From: Gonocerus acuteangulatus
Lineage: Eukaryota > Arthropoda > Insecta > Hemiptera > Coreidae
Assembly (NCBI GenBank): GCA_946811695.1
Contig: OX328132.1
Location: 98,131,900-98,195,899, forward strand
Length of the DNA stretch: 64,000 bases
Direction of reading: 5' to 3'
Shown: piece after piece, positions 11,651 through 22,900 of the stretch
How the letters are laid out: each line of letters opens with the position of its first letter
How positions within the stretch are numbered: the stretch's first letter is position 1
The notes under the pieces: model-generated
Database searches by the model: none
Told to the model about the DNA's origin: nothing
The model's input: only the letters and a program-made list of their open reading frames with translations
Translations under genes and position numbers: made by a program

Positions 11651-12429
11651 ACGGTTTTTTTAAAGGAAATTTGAATGAAAAAGATTGTAACGCCTATGTT
11701 ATTGCATAACTACGCTTCCAGTTACACGTTATAGACGAATTAGACTTGTGTAATCTAATGAATCCATTTTGAAGTTCATATCTATAACTGTTGTGGAGGA
11801 CAGTGGAAAAAAATAGAGTTTCCTTGTTTTGTTATGAGATATTCTTATATTTCTCATAAATGCTAGTATCTATTTTTATTGAAAGCTTATTAAATATCCT
11901 AAAACTATGGTTCTCACCATAGATCAAGACAAGCATTAACTGTTTCCATTTTAAGCTTAAATGAAAGTTAAAGAACGGGAACAAGAACAAAAATGCGCTA
12001 AGATGACACAGTTCCTGTGCTTAAGGAGCCACTTGCAGAGAATTAGTATCTCGCTGAATGTGTTCCTATAATATGTTGAATATAATGATAGTTTACTTTC
12101 GAGCAAAAAAGAAATGCTTGATGTTCAGAAAATCACAACGCTCAGCCCACAAAAACTATAACAAAAGATTTTGTTTAAAACGAAATGCTTCCACTAGAAA
12201 TAATTCATTTGAATTATGAGCACCATGTGATGTAGGCTAGGTTATCTTATGAAATGAAATCATGGAATGAAGTGATTGACCTTCTAAGAAGAAATATTAA
12301 TTCTGAGAAAGAACTCATTGTGGGAAAGGTAATTAGTAAATGATTTGTAAAAAGTAATAACATTTTACTATTAATAATCTATTTATAATATTTTTCGGAA
12401 GACACTACATGAAGGTTTTTGCAGAATAC
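11651..12429. other. Intergenic with one copy of a recurrent short motif
   Basis: Unremarkable apart from the motif at 11991-12024 listed separately. Confidence 0.5.
11991..12024. repeat. Recurrent motif, copy 1 (diverged)
   Basis: Contains GCGCTAAGATGA then CAGTTCCTG. The same order is seen at 20731, 30102, 41437 and 41871. Class unknown. Confidence 0.5.
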
Positions 12430-12652
12430 AAGTTATTTTCACAGATCAATTTAAGTTGTTCATTCAAATTTCTTTTTCTTGATATCCATTTGAAGAAGTT
12501 CTTCGCCTTTCCTTTTGTTTCTCACCTAAAATAACAATACATAGATTTTTTAATCTCAAAATATTGATTCTATCCATCAAAATTGATAAGCTAGTTATTA
12601 GTAAGCTAATTAAAATATTGCCTGTCATGGCAGGGAACAATTCAGGTGTTGC

Positions 12653-12829
12653 GGATACGAAGGGCAAACTCAACAGCAAGTTCACACTAATTCCTCGTCA
12701 ATTTCTATATACTTTATTTATTAATATAAATTAATAAATAAACAATGAGACATCTCACAACAAACAAATGTTTTGAATATCCTCTAGAGGGAATATCCTC
12801 CTTTTGTTGAGTTTGCGGTTCGTATCCCC
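12653..12829. repeat. Small MITE in duplication copy B
   Basis: Terminal inverted repeats GGATACGAAGGGCAAACTCA (from 12653) and, at the right, GTTGAGTTTGC...CGTATCC (to about 12828), enclosing AT-rich DNA. Absent from copy A, which reads straight through at about 735-740. TGTTGC occurs at 12647-12652 and 12840-12845 and might be a target duplication, but it would leave an asymmetric right end. Confidence 0.65.
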
Positions 12830-13652
12830 ACTTTCTCGATGTTGCATACTGGATCAATTAATAATGATTTAGATTCCTTCAATTTAAAGAGTCTAAAGCG
12901 CTAATTTAGAACTGGTTTTAATTCCTGCCTAAGGTTGAAAATGAAGGGAACTTTTCAACCAAATAAATATTGCATAAACTTCTGTAACAATCAATAAGTT
13001 GAAAATGAAGAATTATACGCATTAAAATGTAACTGTGGCAAAAATGAGAACAAATAAGAGTAAGACAAATCTTGATATTTACTGAGTCAGGGAGAAGGCA
13101 GATCATTCATATTTTAGGGATAAGCATTTGACAAAACATAAATAAATTATATTAGATATTTCAGATTGGCTTAAGAATACTCAAAATGACATAATAGAAC
13201 TCCCAGTCATAGAAAATATGATCATAGATAAAACTTCAACAAATATTAAAAAAAGATAGAAATAGAGATGCCTAGAAAAATCTGAACAAAGCAGATCCAG
13301 ATATCGACTGGAGAAAGGAAAGCAAGATCAGAAAGTATGAAGCACTACTGGGCGAAAAGATTAAAACAGAAAATTAATAATTTATTTATTTAAAACACTC
13401 CAAAGTCACGTTGGAGTTAATAAAACTACATTTTTAATATAATAATGAGTTATAATTGCCAATGTTTTGGCTTGAGCTTCATGCTTTAATCAGGATTATG
13501 AGAACAGAACAGGATCTATATGCATTCGCTAGATATCTCAGAGAAATGTTGGCAAATATCAATAATTTCATTGCTAAAAAAATTAGTTGTATTAACTCTT
13601 ATAACAAATCCCAAATCTGCACCTCCCAAATCTCAACGATCTCTTCTCAATG

Positions 13653-13655
<3 letters not shown>

Positions 13656-13732
<77 letters not shown>

Positions 13733-13869
13733 ATATATATAAATTCTTGTGAAAGATTACCTGATATATATTTTCCACTTTTTCTTGTTTCTTTTTCTGG
13801 CAGGGGGTCGTTAAAGCAGTAAACTCTTGGTTCACAACCCCCTGGCAGAAACAGAAACAAGAAAAAGTG

Positions 13870-13930
<61 letters not shown>
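13656..13930. mobile_element. (TA)n - hairpin - (TA)n insertion, probable Penelope-type extreme 3' ends
   Basis: (TA)n at 13656-13741 and 13871-13930 flank an inverted repeat with arms of about 35 bp (13775-13807 and 13836-13870). The loop side reads GGGGTCGTTAAAGCAGT. The longer inverted repeat at 44514-45553 shows GGGGTCATTAAAGCAGT in the same position relative to its (TA)n tract. Copy A of the duplication lacks the insertion. Frames of alternating Tyr-Ile across it are translations of TA repeats. Confidence 0.6.
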
Positions 13931-13931
<1 letters not shown>

Positions 13932-14597
13932 CCAAAAAAACAACAGAAATCATTATACTCATTTATATTTTTAATGAAAAGCTGACTCAAATGTTGATTT
14001 TTTAAATTACTTTTCTTCCAGAGTGTTGTTTATATGAGGTACACACTGCACACTACAATGCTTATTAAATACCAAAAAACATCACATCTTTATTTATTGA
14101 TCTTGATGAATAACTGGTATGTCTTCGCAGCTGTAATTGTTGCCATGGTTAAAGAGTTTCATTTTTAACGATTGAATTGTAATATTCAGCGAAAAGAATA
14201 TAATAATGTTTTGATTAACTTGAAGTGTTTGTTTATTTTAAAGTGGTAAAAACATAACAATAACAAAAGCATCCAACGCACTCAAATGAGGTAGACAATT
14301 TTTTGAAAACATATCTAAATATCCACACCTTAAAAGTATCACTAAGAAGGTATGCTGCATTACTCGGGGTAATACGAATGCCAAGAAACAAAGAATTTGC
14401 CTTCTAACTTGCAGAAAAAATGTATCCTCCATATTTCTAAAAAAAAAAAAAAAAATCTATTTCCCCTAACGCTCCACTGCTCGGAATAAATACATAAGAT
14501 AAACAATTCCAAAAAGTAATTTTTTAATTTAAAATAATTTTTATTAAATAGGTAGAAGGCCAAATGATTTTGTGAAAACCACTCTTGAGTTTAAAAG

Positions 14598-14626
14598 ATA
14601 AAAGACAAATCTCGGCCATTAGCGCC
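14598..14626 (-). mobile_element. 29-bp micro-copy of SINE family 1 tail
   Basis: On the minus strand it starts exactly at the 3' stem-loop of SINE family 1 (GGCGCTAATGGCC, then GATTTGTC) and ends in TTTTAT. It is flanked by an 11-bp direct repeat GAGTTTAAAAG (14587-14597 and 14627-14637). Copy A of the duplication (about 1741-1760) has only one copy of this target and no insert. This looks like a severely 5'-truncated retrotransposition event. Confidence 0.7.
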
Positions 14627-14763
14627 GAGTTTAAAAGTTGTCCAAATTTATAATATTATCAACTACATCATCAATAAATTTAGTAATCTTCACTATTCAC
14701 TCCACAAGAATATGAAGATAGATAGATTTTTTCAGCAATCCATCTACATTTAAAAATCAGACC

Positions 14764-14798
<35 letters not shown>

Positions 14799-16161
14799 AA
14801 GAAAATTCTAAAACTAGGTGATAACAAGAAATAATATAAAATATAAAGTCTCTTAATTTATCCAACTTTCAATATACTTTAAAAGATTGTAGGTAACTAA
14901 TTCATATACATTTTATAACTACAATAAAAAGCTTCTCAAGATTATTTAATTCATTCCGTAACCCTTTTGTTGCTCTGAGCAAGTTAACTCATGCTCGAGA
15001 GGCAGGGCCCCAGCTGCTCCACACGATATAACTCATGTTCCACTCTCGGTACTCTTAACACTTCTCAAGATGTCATAATGAAATAATGCGTTACATTTTC
15101 TGTGCAGTTTTAAAATCTGTAATGACTATTAATTTTCTGTAAAGGTTAAATTAACCAAAGCCCTATGTCTTAATTTTCTTTGAATTGCTAGTAGTGTTGA
15201 TTCTATTATTTATGAAAAAGAGGTTTACCCAGTTCTTCAAATAAATAAATTTTGATTTCATCAAATCTTCTTAGTATATTATTTGAAATTATGTATTGTG
15301 AAAGTATATTATTATCTATAAAAAAAAAAAAGTAATGCCCAACAATCGACATTATTATGGATAGTTGGTGGAGGTTGTGGCCTCGTCATAAACAAATTTG
15401 TTTTTTCTAAACCTATTGTTGCTGTTTATATCTTTCAGTCACAATTTGGATCTTGTTAGCCCCCTATATGAATTATATGAATATGAATTATATCAATCAA
15501 GTAATGATATTGTCACTTCTTATCTGAGTAATTTTCTTTTCCATGGTAGAATATTTCTTTTAGTTTAGCATAAAATTACCAATTAAAGGACATTTGACAT
15601 TAAAAGTTAATAATTCAAAATATCTGACAAGGGGATCCTGATAGAGTCGAAGGGTAGTACGGTCGAGATGAGGAGAGATTGGCGAGCATTAGGGGACAGA
15701 TAAGCATCGAGCACACCAGGTGCTGCAAGTCCTTTCATTCGCCAGCAATGAATGGTTTAAAGTCATAACAAATAAGATAAAATAAAAATTATAGACAATT
15801 AAAATGTTATATTGTTATATGAATATAACAATATTTAAAATATGGAAACAACAAAATCTTAAATATTATTAACTATAAAACAAATCATTTTCTTTTCTTT
15901 TAATATTAAATTGAGAATTAATTGAGCTATCCACAAACTCCCTAAGACTACAGATTCATTTAGAATATAATATATTTACATTAGCATAGAACGGTCACCA
16001 ACGGTCAATGATCTCCTCTCACTAAAACAGGATTTGTTTTTTTTTTCTTTATTTGCTCTATATAGGGTCTCCAACTTAAATTTTGATAAAACAATCCTTT
16101 TTGATTCCAAAAAAAGGTTGCTGCTACTAGATTTACTGCCACATTTTGATTTATATATTTT

Positions 16162-16270
16162 TTTTTTTACAATTTATCAATTTTCAATTAGCTTTATTTA
16201 TCATCTTTATGCAGTTTTCCATTACAGAATGTAACTAGCTTCATGACACTGGGGCACACCGGACCTTCCC
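16162..16270 (-). pseudogene. Short processed pseudogene (3'-UTR retrocopy)
   Basis: Absent from duplication copy A. It is bounded by a 20-bp direct repeat (CATTTTGATTTATATATTTT at 16142-16161 and 16271-16290). On the minus strand it begins GGGGAAGGTCCGG, carries a polyadenylation signal (AATAAA within GATAAATAAAGC) and ends in an A-tail about 25 nt later. That is the signature of a 5'-truncated mRNA reinserted by LINE machinery. The source gene is not recognised. Confidence 0.7.
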
Positions 16271-17088
16271 CATTTTGATTTATATATTTTCAGGAATTCT
16301 CAGTTGGATTTTGATTAACACCGCAAGATATTTAAGACAACTTTCATTGATAATTTCTAGTGAAGGAATGAAAAAAGAGAGCTTTTGCAAGTTGTGAGAT
16401 AGAATGTGATTATAAGAATTAAATATATACCAAAAAAATGTTTATCTCGCATGCACATTCAGATAAGTCCATAAAACGAAGAGAAAGACAATTTAAATTA
16501 ACGAGAAAACCCCTATTATATTTGTTATAGTTATTTAAAATTATCACATAATAAGGAGCATATTTAATGATACTAAAAGCTGTGGATATCACAATGTGAG
16601 CGTTTAGTGATAAATATTTATCAATACATTTTATGTAAAAGACAATCGAGTATTGGAACAATCAAATCATAGAGAACAAAAATGATGATAGTTTGATTGA
16701 ACCATAAATAATTTAAACTGGCATTTATTCAATTATGACAAACATTAAATACAATGTCAGTTTAAAAGTAAATGGACTAATAAACATAGAATTTAAAAAA
16801 ATTAAATGTTAAAACAAAAGACAAACTGATTTGTAAATAGTTAGCCTGGTTATCGTATTTCATGATATTCATTAGCAGGAAGGTTGCGGTATGTACAATG
16901 ATCATAAATCAACTTGAACATTTCTCTACAGTAAAAATAAAACTATGCATCCAAGTATTTCACAAGCTTATCATGTTTCTCCTACTTAGCTGAATGTGGG
17001 TAAATTTGAATAGAAGGAAATCTTTATTAAAAAAAAAAATATTCCGAGTAATCTTAGCTGAGGAGTAATAATCGCTGAAACTACTTAC

Positions 17089-17250
17089 ACGACGAGGAGG
17101 AGGTTGATTAGCAGGAGTGTCAGCAACTGACATACTACATTCAGCCGAAGTCTGCATAATTAACTCGCCGGCATTTTTGTTTTTTTCTTCTTCTTCAGCG
17201 AGTAATTCCTGTTCATCTTCATCACTCGGCAAATCTAAAAATTCCGCCAT
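17089..17250 (-). CDS. Candidate first coding exon of an acidic protein (paralogue B)
   Basis: Paralogue of 4320-4484; 54 codons from ATG 17250-17248. N-terminus MAEFLDLPSDEDEQELLAEE, shared core QTSAECSMSV, and a shorter proline run ending PPPRR. A consensus donor GTAAGT follows at 17088 in phase 0. The open frame extends upstream to 17385 through a T-run and downstream past the donor, but only this part is conserved with paralogue A, so I use the shared ATG and donor. Length differences between the two copies keep the frame. No downstream exon was identified. A tandem host gene family or exons captured in a large duplicated element would both fit. Confidence 0.45.
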
Positions 17251-17712
17251 TTCTATGGTAGTAGGGTTTTTTTTTTTTTTTTTTTTTTTTATAACTAGGG
17301 TAATTAGTAAGAGCCTTACTGCATCGTTGAAATAGGAAGGTAACGGAAAGGTTTGTTTGAAAGGGAAGCTTCGAAAAATGACCACGACTTTGGTTGCGCT
17401 AGTGATTTCCTTGGATGTCTATACGTGCATATTGCTTGCACGGGTAATTGATTCTAATCGTATAATGCTATTTCATACAACTGAGAAAAAATAATAGTCT
17501 ACCAATGTGCAAAAATAATCAATCTTTTGTACAATTCTTCGATAGCTGGAGCGAGCCATGTGTAGGAAGTAAAAAACTATAAACAAAAAAATAACTTAGG
17601 AAATGTTATACTATAATGCTTTTTGTGATTTCAAAGGGAATGTTTGTTATCCAGCGAATTCTGCACATCGGAACATTGTTTTTTGGAAGAAATTCGCAAA
17701 GACAAAAAATCG

Positions 17713-18184
17713 TAACCCTTCCGCTTTTGCGCTCATATGTAGACTTATTGAAGGTTCTCTAACGCAGGGATACAAATGAAACTATTTTTATAGTTTAAAA
17801 ATTAGGCCATATCTAACTGTTTTCGTAAAAAAGTGATAATTACCTCAGCCTGGACTGTTTTGGGCTGCAACCCCCTCAGCCCCCCCCCTTATATACGCCC
17901 ATGCCTAGACGTTTTCTGCCCTTAAACACCCAGCCCAACCCCATTAATGACTTCTCTTGAAGTAGTTATTATTTATTTCATGATTTTCTTCGATTGACTT
18001 ACAAATAATTCAATTATTGAATCAGTTAAATTATTAAAATTTAAAAGTCTCTTAAATTGTTAAAATTATTTATTAAATTAAATCTGTTAGTTCCAAAAAG
18101 ATTTGAAACTAAATTATTTCTATACTCCATTTAGATTAAAAGTATTGCTAATATTATTTCTAAAATGTTTTCTAGGGTGTTTTG
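17713..18184. other. Intergenic, nothing firm
   Basis: AT-rich DNA with a C-run at about 17879-17889. No supported gene or repeat. Confidence 0.5.
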
Positions 18185-18690
18185 CTGAGACGAGTCACCG
18201 AGAGTCCTTCAGCTATGAGCGAGCTAGGAGTATTGAGAATGAGGATCAGTAATGTCTGGGTCTTCATTAGATATTTGATTTCTAGGAGTTGGATTGTATT
18301 CATTCCTTTTACGCTGAACATTGTCTTGAAGACCCCGATAAATCCTGTTTATGACCTTACACAGGAGAGATACTTTATAGGGATTTTGATACTTTGTTCG
18401 AGTGTTGATTTTTATGTAAAGGAGGAATTCGTTACTGCCTGTGGGGTCTTCCCTATCTTGAATTTGTCTGTTAGTTCTTCGTTCTTTTTTCTTTAGTAAT
18501 TTTTTCATGAGCAAGTTTGTGTACATTTTGTTATAGTATTGTTATTATATATTTGGCCTGATATAAAGCTTGTCCATCATTAATTTCTCAAAAGGTGTAT
18601 AAGGCCTGTAAGTTATGCAGTACTCTGAGTTAACCTCTTTCAGGAATCACTCTGTTATATAAATCCTTCATTTTGTCTTAATAATTTATT
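18185..18690 (-). pseudogene. Possible LTR-retrotransposon integrase C-terminal relic
   Basis: Minus-strand frames, interrupted by stops, show an order reminiscent of the end of Gypsy-type integrases: a LHNLQALYTF...DGQALYQAKY stretch, then a basic helical part, then SNEFLLYIKINTRTKYQNPYK. The latter resembles the segment where these enzymes bind DNA. No catalytic residues are present, and the match is by general pattern only. Confidence 0.3.
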
Positions 18691-18918
18691 ATATATTGAT
18701 ATTGATGATATGATATTGATGATAGTCTTAATAATAACCATGTGCACTAATAATGATTTTTTAATAAAAAATATTATTTCTTATTTTATTATTCATTATT
18801 TCTTTTCCCTTAATTATCAATTTATTCCTCACTATTATATTTTATTATTATTATATTAATTTATTCCTTATTAATTATAATGTATATTATAATATTAATT
18901 TATTCCTTATTATTATAT

Positions 18919-19150
18919 AAGGCAGCCTCTCTGACTAGCCCTAGGGTAACACAGCGAATAATTAATTCATTAATGGATACCTTGGTGCTCATGACCCTAG
19001 CAGGCGAAGCAGCAATTGGGATAATCAGGCGGCCGGAGCATAGTACTGATCACACTATATCCCTAGTGTGCCGTATGGCCAGGAATCAGATACCTCTATA
19101 GTATCTGCAGCTCAGGGCCCTTGTGGCTTGTTACTGGACTGATTTGATTA
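18919..19150 (+). mobile_element. SINE family 2, 5'-truncated copy
   Basis: Body and tail of the family seen at 9784 and 54223, in the opposite orientation. It shares GCATAGTACTGA, ATCCCTAGTGTGCCGTATGG and the terminal GGACTGATTT. The tRNA-like head is missing. Confidence 0.85.
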
Positions 19151-19224
19151 CATTTTTTGTTATTATTTATCTAATATTTTTTATAGTTTGGGGAGGGGGG
19201 GGGGGGGTTAAGGAACAATGGACA

Positions 19225-19890
19225 GTATTGACTTGAAAGTTACAAGCCTGGACTGTTTTGAGCGATCTTCACCGATCCGACCATTTTCCTATATTGGTGA
19301 ACCAAGCAGTGAGAAACAACGAATTAAGAGCACCAACGAAATGGAATATAAAGCAGATAAATTGGGAAACATTTAGGCAATTTTTTCTTGTCTTCCATCA
19401 TGCAACTCTGAAAATGAAACATTATAAAGTTTATTGATGTCAATTAACGATGCAACAGAAAAAGCGATCACTCGTACTTCATTTCACACAAGAAAAATTC
19501 CAGTCCCTTGGTTAGATGAGGAATATAGGGAGGTCAACAGAAAAAATAAAAAAAAGAAGCATTTAATCGCTTTAAGTGGCACCCTACGAAGCCAATTTGA
19601 TACAGTTTAAAAAGGCTAAGGCATTGAAGCGTCGAATAAAACGAAAGAAAAGAGAATCCTGGGCTGCTTATGTTAGCACTATAACTAGAGAAGTGTCTCC
19701 ATCCGATGTCTGGAGTAAAATAAAGAGTAATTTCGGGAAGGAGGGGAATATATATATATTTGGTTCAGGTCGCATGCTAGATATATATGGATCAGATGAT
19801 TCTAAGATCCTTTGGATCTTCATTGCTCGAAAATCCAGAATTTTTTCTAGCGTGGTTCAGTTTCTTCAGAAGGCTGTCCGATGAGAAGAA
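19225..19890 (+). pseudogene. Non-LTR retrotransposon relic: end of endonuclease and linker to RT
   Basis: Broken frames match residues about 203-370 of the intact ORF2. WTVLSDLHRSDHFPILVN corresponds to its endonuclease SDH motif. Then come KIPVPWLDEE and LIQFKKAKALKRRIKRKKRE, and finally SDVWSKIKSNFGK. Several stops and frameshifts occur, and the reverse transcriptase core is missing. Same LINE group as the intact element, but clearly older. Confidence 0.85.
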
Positions 19891-21335
19891 TGCTGTTGCT
19901 ATCTTTCCGGAGCTATGGATTAAAACCTTTTGAAGTGTCGAGGGTTTACAGTGCCAAGCGTACAATCGAATAGCCTATCCTGCAGTCTTTTACGCATTCA
20001 ACCCAAATTTGATTGCGTCAATTGCATGTTGACTTTATAACCTCAAGAATGACTGACAATATACGAATCAAATTCTTATCGATGTTTGTTTATTCTGATG
20101 TCAAAAATGGACGAGCAAAAAACCTTCTGGATGTGTTACCTGTTCTCACGAGAGAATTGAAGTATATATTTACAATTGATTTTAACAGTTTTGTTAGTAA
20201 AACAAGATACTTAAAATCACAACGAATTTTTGGTTGCTTGGAATAGACCCTTCTGAGTAGTAGTCGAAGAGTATCTTGTCAGTATGTGTTCATTTGAAGT
20301 AGAATTTAATGTTCTTTACTCCCTAGTTGAACTTTTGTTATCCAAAATCAACGGTTTTTAAATTAATGAAGTTTTTTGTCTGCCAAATGTTCTCCCCCCG
20401 ACTTTCGAGTTCAGTTTCAGCATACTCACACCATACCCTTTTTTTTTTTTTGAAAAAAAAAATCATTTAACAGTAAAGCGAGTATTTTAGTAAAATAAGA
20501 TATAAAATAAGAAAGAAACTTATTTGTAATAGCATTTTATTTGAGTGAAAATTGTGAAGGAGGATGGGGTAATTTCCTCTTAAAATACTTCGTTTCCAGT
20601 CGTAGCGCCAAAAATCATTCTTATCTTTGTGATTTCATTTAAAATTTTTACATTTTACATGAAAAAACAAAACAGAACATTGACTGTTGGTGTTTTAAGT
20701 TTTCCAAATGGCACTAGGGATGAGAACTGGAACGCACTATGATGGCGCAGTTCCTGCAATTCGGATTTTTTAAAATTTAGATATGTATTTATTTAAATAC
20801 TTGCCAGTATCGTCAAATGGTCTCGTTGCCTGACCAAACTTGCCAGTTCTATCTATCATGGAAGGCCGGAACACAATGGATTCAGCATAAAATAAGATCA
20901 TTCGCGGAAAATAATGGGCCAAGACTCGATATTTCGTGGCAGTTCCATTGTAAATAAGACAGTAAGCTGACCAAGTATATATAATTAATGTACAAAGCTA
21001 TTAGTAATAATTTAAAACTAATTTTCTTTCTAATAATAACCACTTGAAGTTGAGAATACAAAAAAATAAAATAAATCATTACGTAAAGCTTCTGAGCATG
21101 AATCTAATAATTTGGATGCATGTGAAACTATGAACCATTACAACTTGTTATTGGATCTATTTGAGGAACTCGTTGGGTCTATTTTAGAATCAAAAATTAC
21201 ATTAATAGGACTCATATCAACCCAATCTCATTTTAATATTAAAGTTAATTTTAAAGAATGCGAACAAAGTTACAGATTAGACGGATTATAGACAAGAGTT
21301 TAGGGACAAACACTTGACAAAGATTATTGAGGAAT
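19891..21335. other. Intergenic; one recurrent motif, otherwise nothing recognised
   Basis: AT-rich. T-run and A-run around 20440-20462. Contains the motif at 20731-20779. No coding evidence that I trust. Confidence 0.5.
20731..20779. repeat. Recurrent motif, copy 2
   Basis: AACGCACTATGATGGCGCAG followed by TTCCTGCAATTCGGATTTTTT. It matches the consensus shared with 30102, 41437 and 41871. Confidence 0.6.
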
Positions 21336-21736
21336 TCAGTTGGGAAGTGCAAGTCTGAATCTAACCAGAGCGAAGTTGGTTGAGCTGAACTTGACGGCAG
21401 CTTCGGAGACACAATCCACTAAATTCACACTACCACCACTCTCTCTCTTGCACTTCATTAGAACTAAATGTCCACTTAAACTGTCGTTTCTCGCTCTTGC
21501 AATCAACCGTGAAGATTTTCCGAAGAGGCTTGTCCAATTTTCACATCCTCCCAGAACGAATAACCTTTCTTCAATAATGCTATTACGGTCCATGTTAACC
21601 TTTCGCCAGATAGATTTAATATATGGGCATTGTGCGTATAATGTGAAATAATTTGGCCAGTGGACCATACGCGCAGTTGATTTTTTATTTCTCTTCGTCC
21701 CTTTAGCCATACCAGAGGAGACAATATCAAGAACAA
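21336..21736 (-). pseudogene. Possible zinc-finger/C-terminal relic of a reverse-transcriptase element
   Basis: Minus-strand frame of 124 codons with NYFTLYAQCPYIKSIWRKV, which resembles the HLF-x-CP-x-IW pattern of the zinc-binding domain following some LINE reverse transcriptases. The rest is unrecognised. An alternative overlapping frame starts further upstream. It could equally be chance. Confidence 0.22.
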
Positions 21737-21959
21737 GTCTCTTGGTAGCGCGAGAGTTTAGGTTTAAGAGAAAACAGCTAAATTGTCATTCCGCATTGGG
21801 AGAGCGTCTTTCAAAGCCTGCACCAGTGCGGGAGCGCCGTGGGAAAGCGTCTTTTTCAGCCCACGCCAGTGCAGGAGCAGCGGTGTTAGGGTTAGGGATT
21901 TGATGCTTAAACTAATCGACCACCTAATTTTAGTAACTGAAAATAACTGTTAGCCAGCC

Positions 21960-22235
21960 CAAGAAGGCCGGCTAACCGTTGAATCGGCCACTATGGACCA
22001 GTTCATTACCCACCAAAATCTCCTGATATGATCCTTCTAGATTTCCATGTATGGAGAACATTAAAGAGCACAGTGTATTCAGAGGCCGCGACGGCGAAGG
22101 AGGAACTCATCAACAGGATCCAGGAGCAGTCCTAGATCATGAGAACTCAAAGACAATATGTCCTCCGTAATGCCGTGGATTCAGTTAGATGTTAAGCTAA
22201 TATTTGTAGGGATTTTGAAAATCTACTGGACAAAT
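21960..22235 (+). pseudogene. Tc1/mariner-type transposase C-terminal relic
   Basis: The frame reads GPVHYPPKSPDMILLDFHVW then LKSTVYSEAATAKEELINRI and, after a stop, RNAVDSV. This follows the family pattern around the third catalytic Asp (SPD-x-x-x-LDF-x-W) and the helix after it. In-frame stops and lack of the other domains make it a dead fragment. Confidence 0.7.
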
Positions 22236-22490
22236 AGTTATTAATCCTCAGTAATAATAATTTTTCTCTCACCCATAGATTTCTATAGATTTTTCGTAGG
22301 AAAACGAGGTAATATTTTAAAGCAACTTTTGAGGGGGCCTTTCTTTAAATGTATTCTGTTCGTTTTTTATCTTCAGGAGACGGTGTTTTGTATGCAATTT
22401 CAAATGATTGTAATGTTTAGCCCAGTTAACTTATAAGCAGAAATTTTATTAAATAGAATAGAATTAATATTACAAATTTAATAAAATAAG

Positions 22491-22900
22491 GGGGGTAAAT
22501 GGGCGGGCTAAAGGGTTGCTGGAGCGGACGTGCGGATATGGGAGCCGTCCGACTTCTTTTGGGAGCTCTGCTAAGCTATAGTGCCCTATTCCACTGCTTA
22601 GCATCTCCTAGTACACCTGATTCCCGTCAATGCCTACTGCTTTTCCTCCCCGTGGTACCCCCTGGGCAACGTTCTTGTATAGTACATAAACGGCGAAAAG
22701 CAGAGGCGGGGATTCGTGATGAGGCAGGGACACCTCCCCTGCTGAGTGGATCCTCTCCTTCGGGAGGAACTGTGCCGGTCTGCCGGCCTAGGTGGCAGCC
22801 CCACCAGCAGACTCGGTGACAAAGATTAGGGGTCTGAGTCACCTAAACCCCCGTTGAGTATCCTACAACAACGAAACAGGAAATAGCCGGATTGCCCCTA
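22491..22900 (+). promoter_or_regulatory. 5' UTR and probable internal promoter of the LINE
   Basis: Starts GGGGGTAAATGGGCGGGCTA directly after the target duplication. GC content is much higher than in surrounding DNA. LINEs of this kind usually carry a promoter inside the 5' UTR because no upstream sequence is copied along. No TATA box is seen. Several short upstream ATG frames occur but are not conserved in any copy I can compare. Confidence 0.5.

Larger units (their letters stand above)
12430..17712. repeat. Segmental duplication, copy B
   Basis: Second copy of the 500-4938 block, longer because of later insertions: a MITE (12653-12829), a (TA)n hairpin (13656-13930), a micro-SINE (14598-14626) and a processed pseudogene (16162-16270). 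Copy A has the uninterrupted sequence at the matching points, which dates these insertions after the duplication. The stretch 16320-16790 is almost identical to 3560-4030, whereas the rest is clearly more diverged. Contains the paralogous exon at 17089-17250. Confidence 0.85.

Noticed and set aside
13633..13962. Frames of about 100 codons rich in alternating Tyr-Ile (also near 42573, 44229-44645 and 54392-54740)
   Set aside because: They are translations of (TA)n microsatellites, open in several frames on both strands, not proteins.
17113..17335. Plus-strand Ser/Phe-rich frame opposite the acidic exon
   Set aside because: The antisense of an acidic, A-rich exon gives Ser/Phe runs automatically. 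The conserved ATG and donor are on the minus strand.
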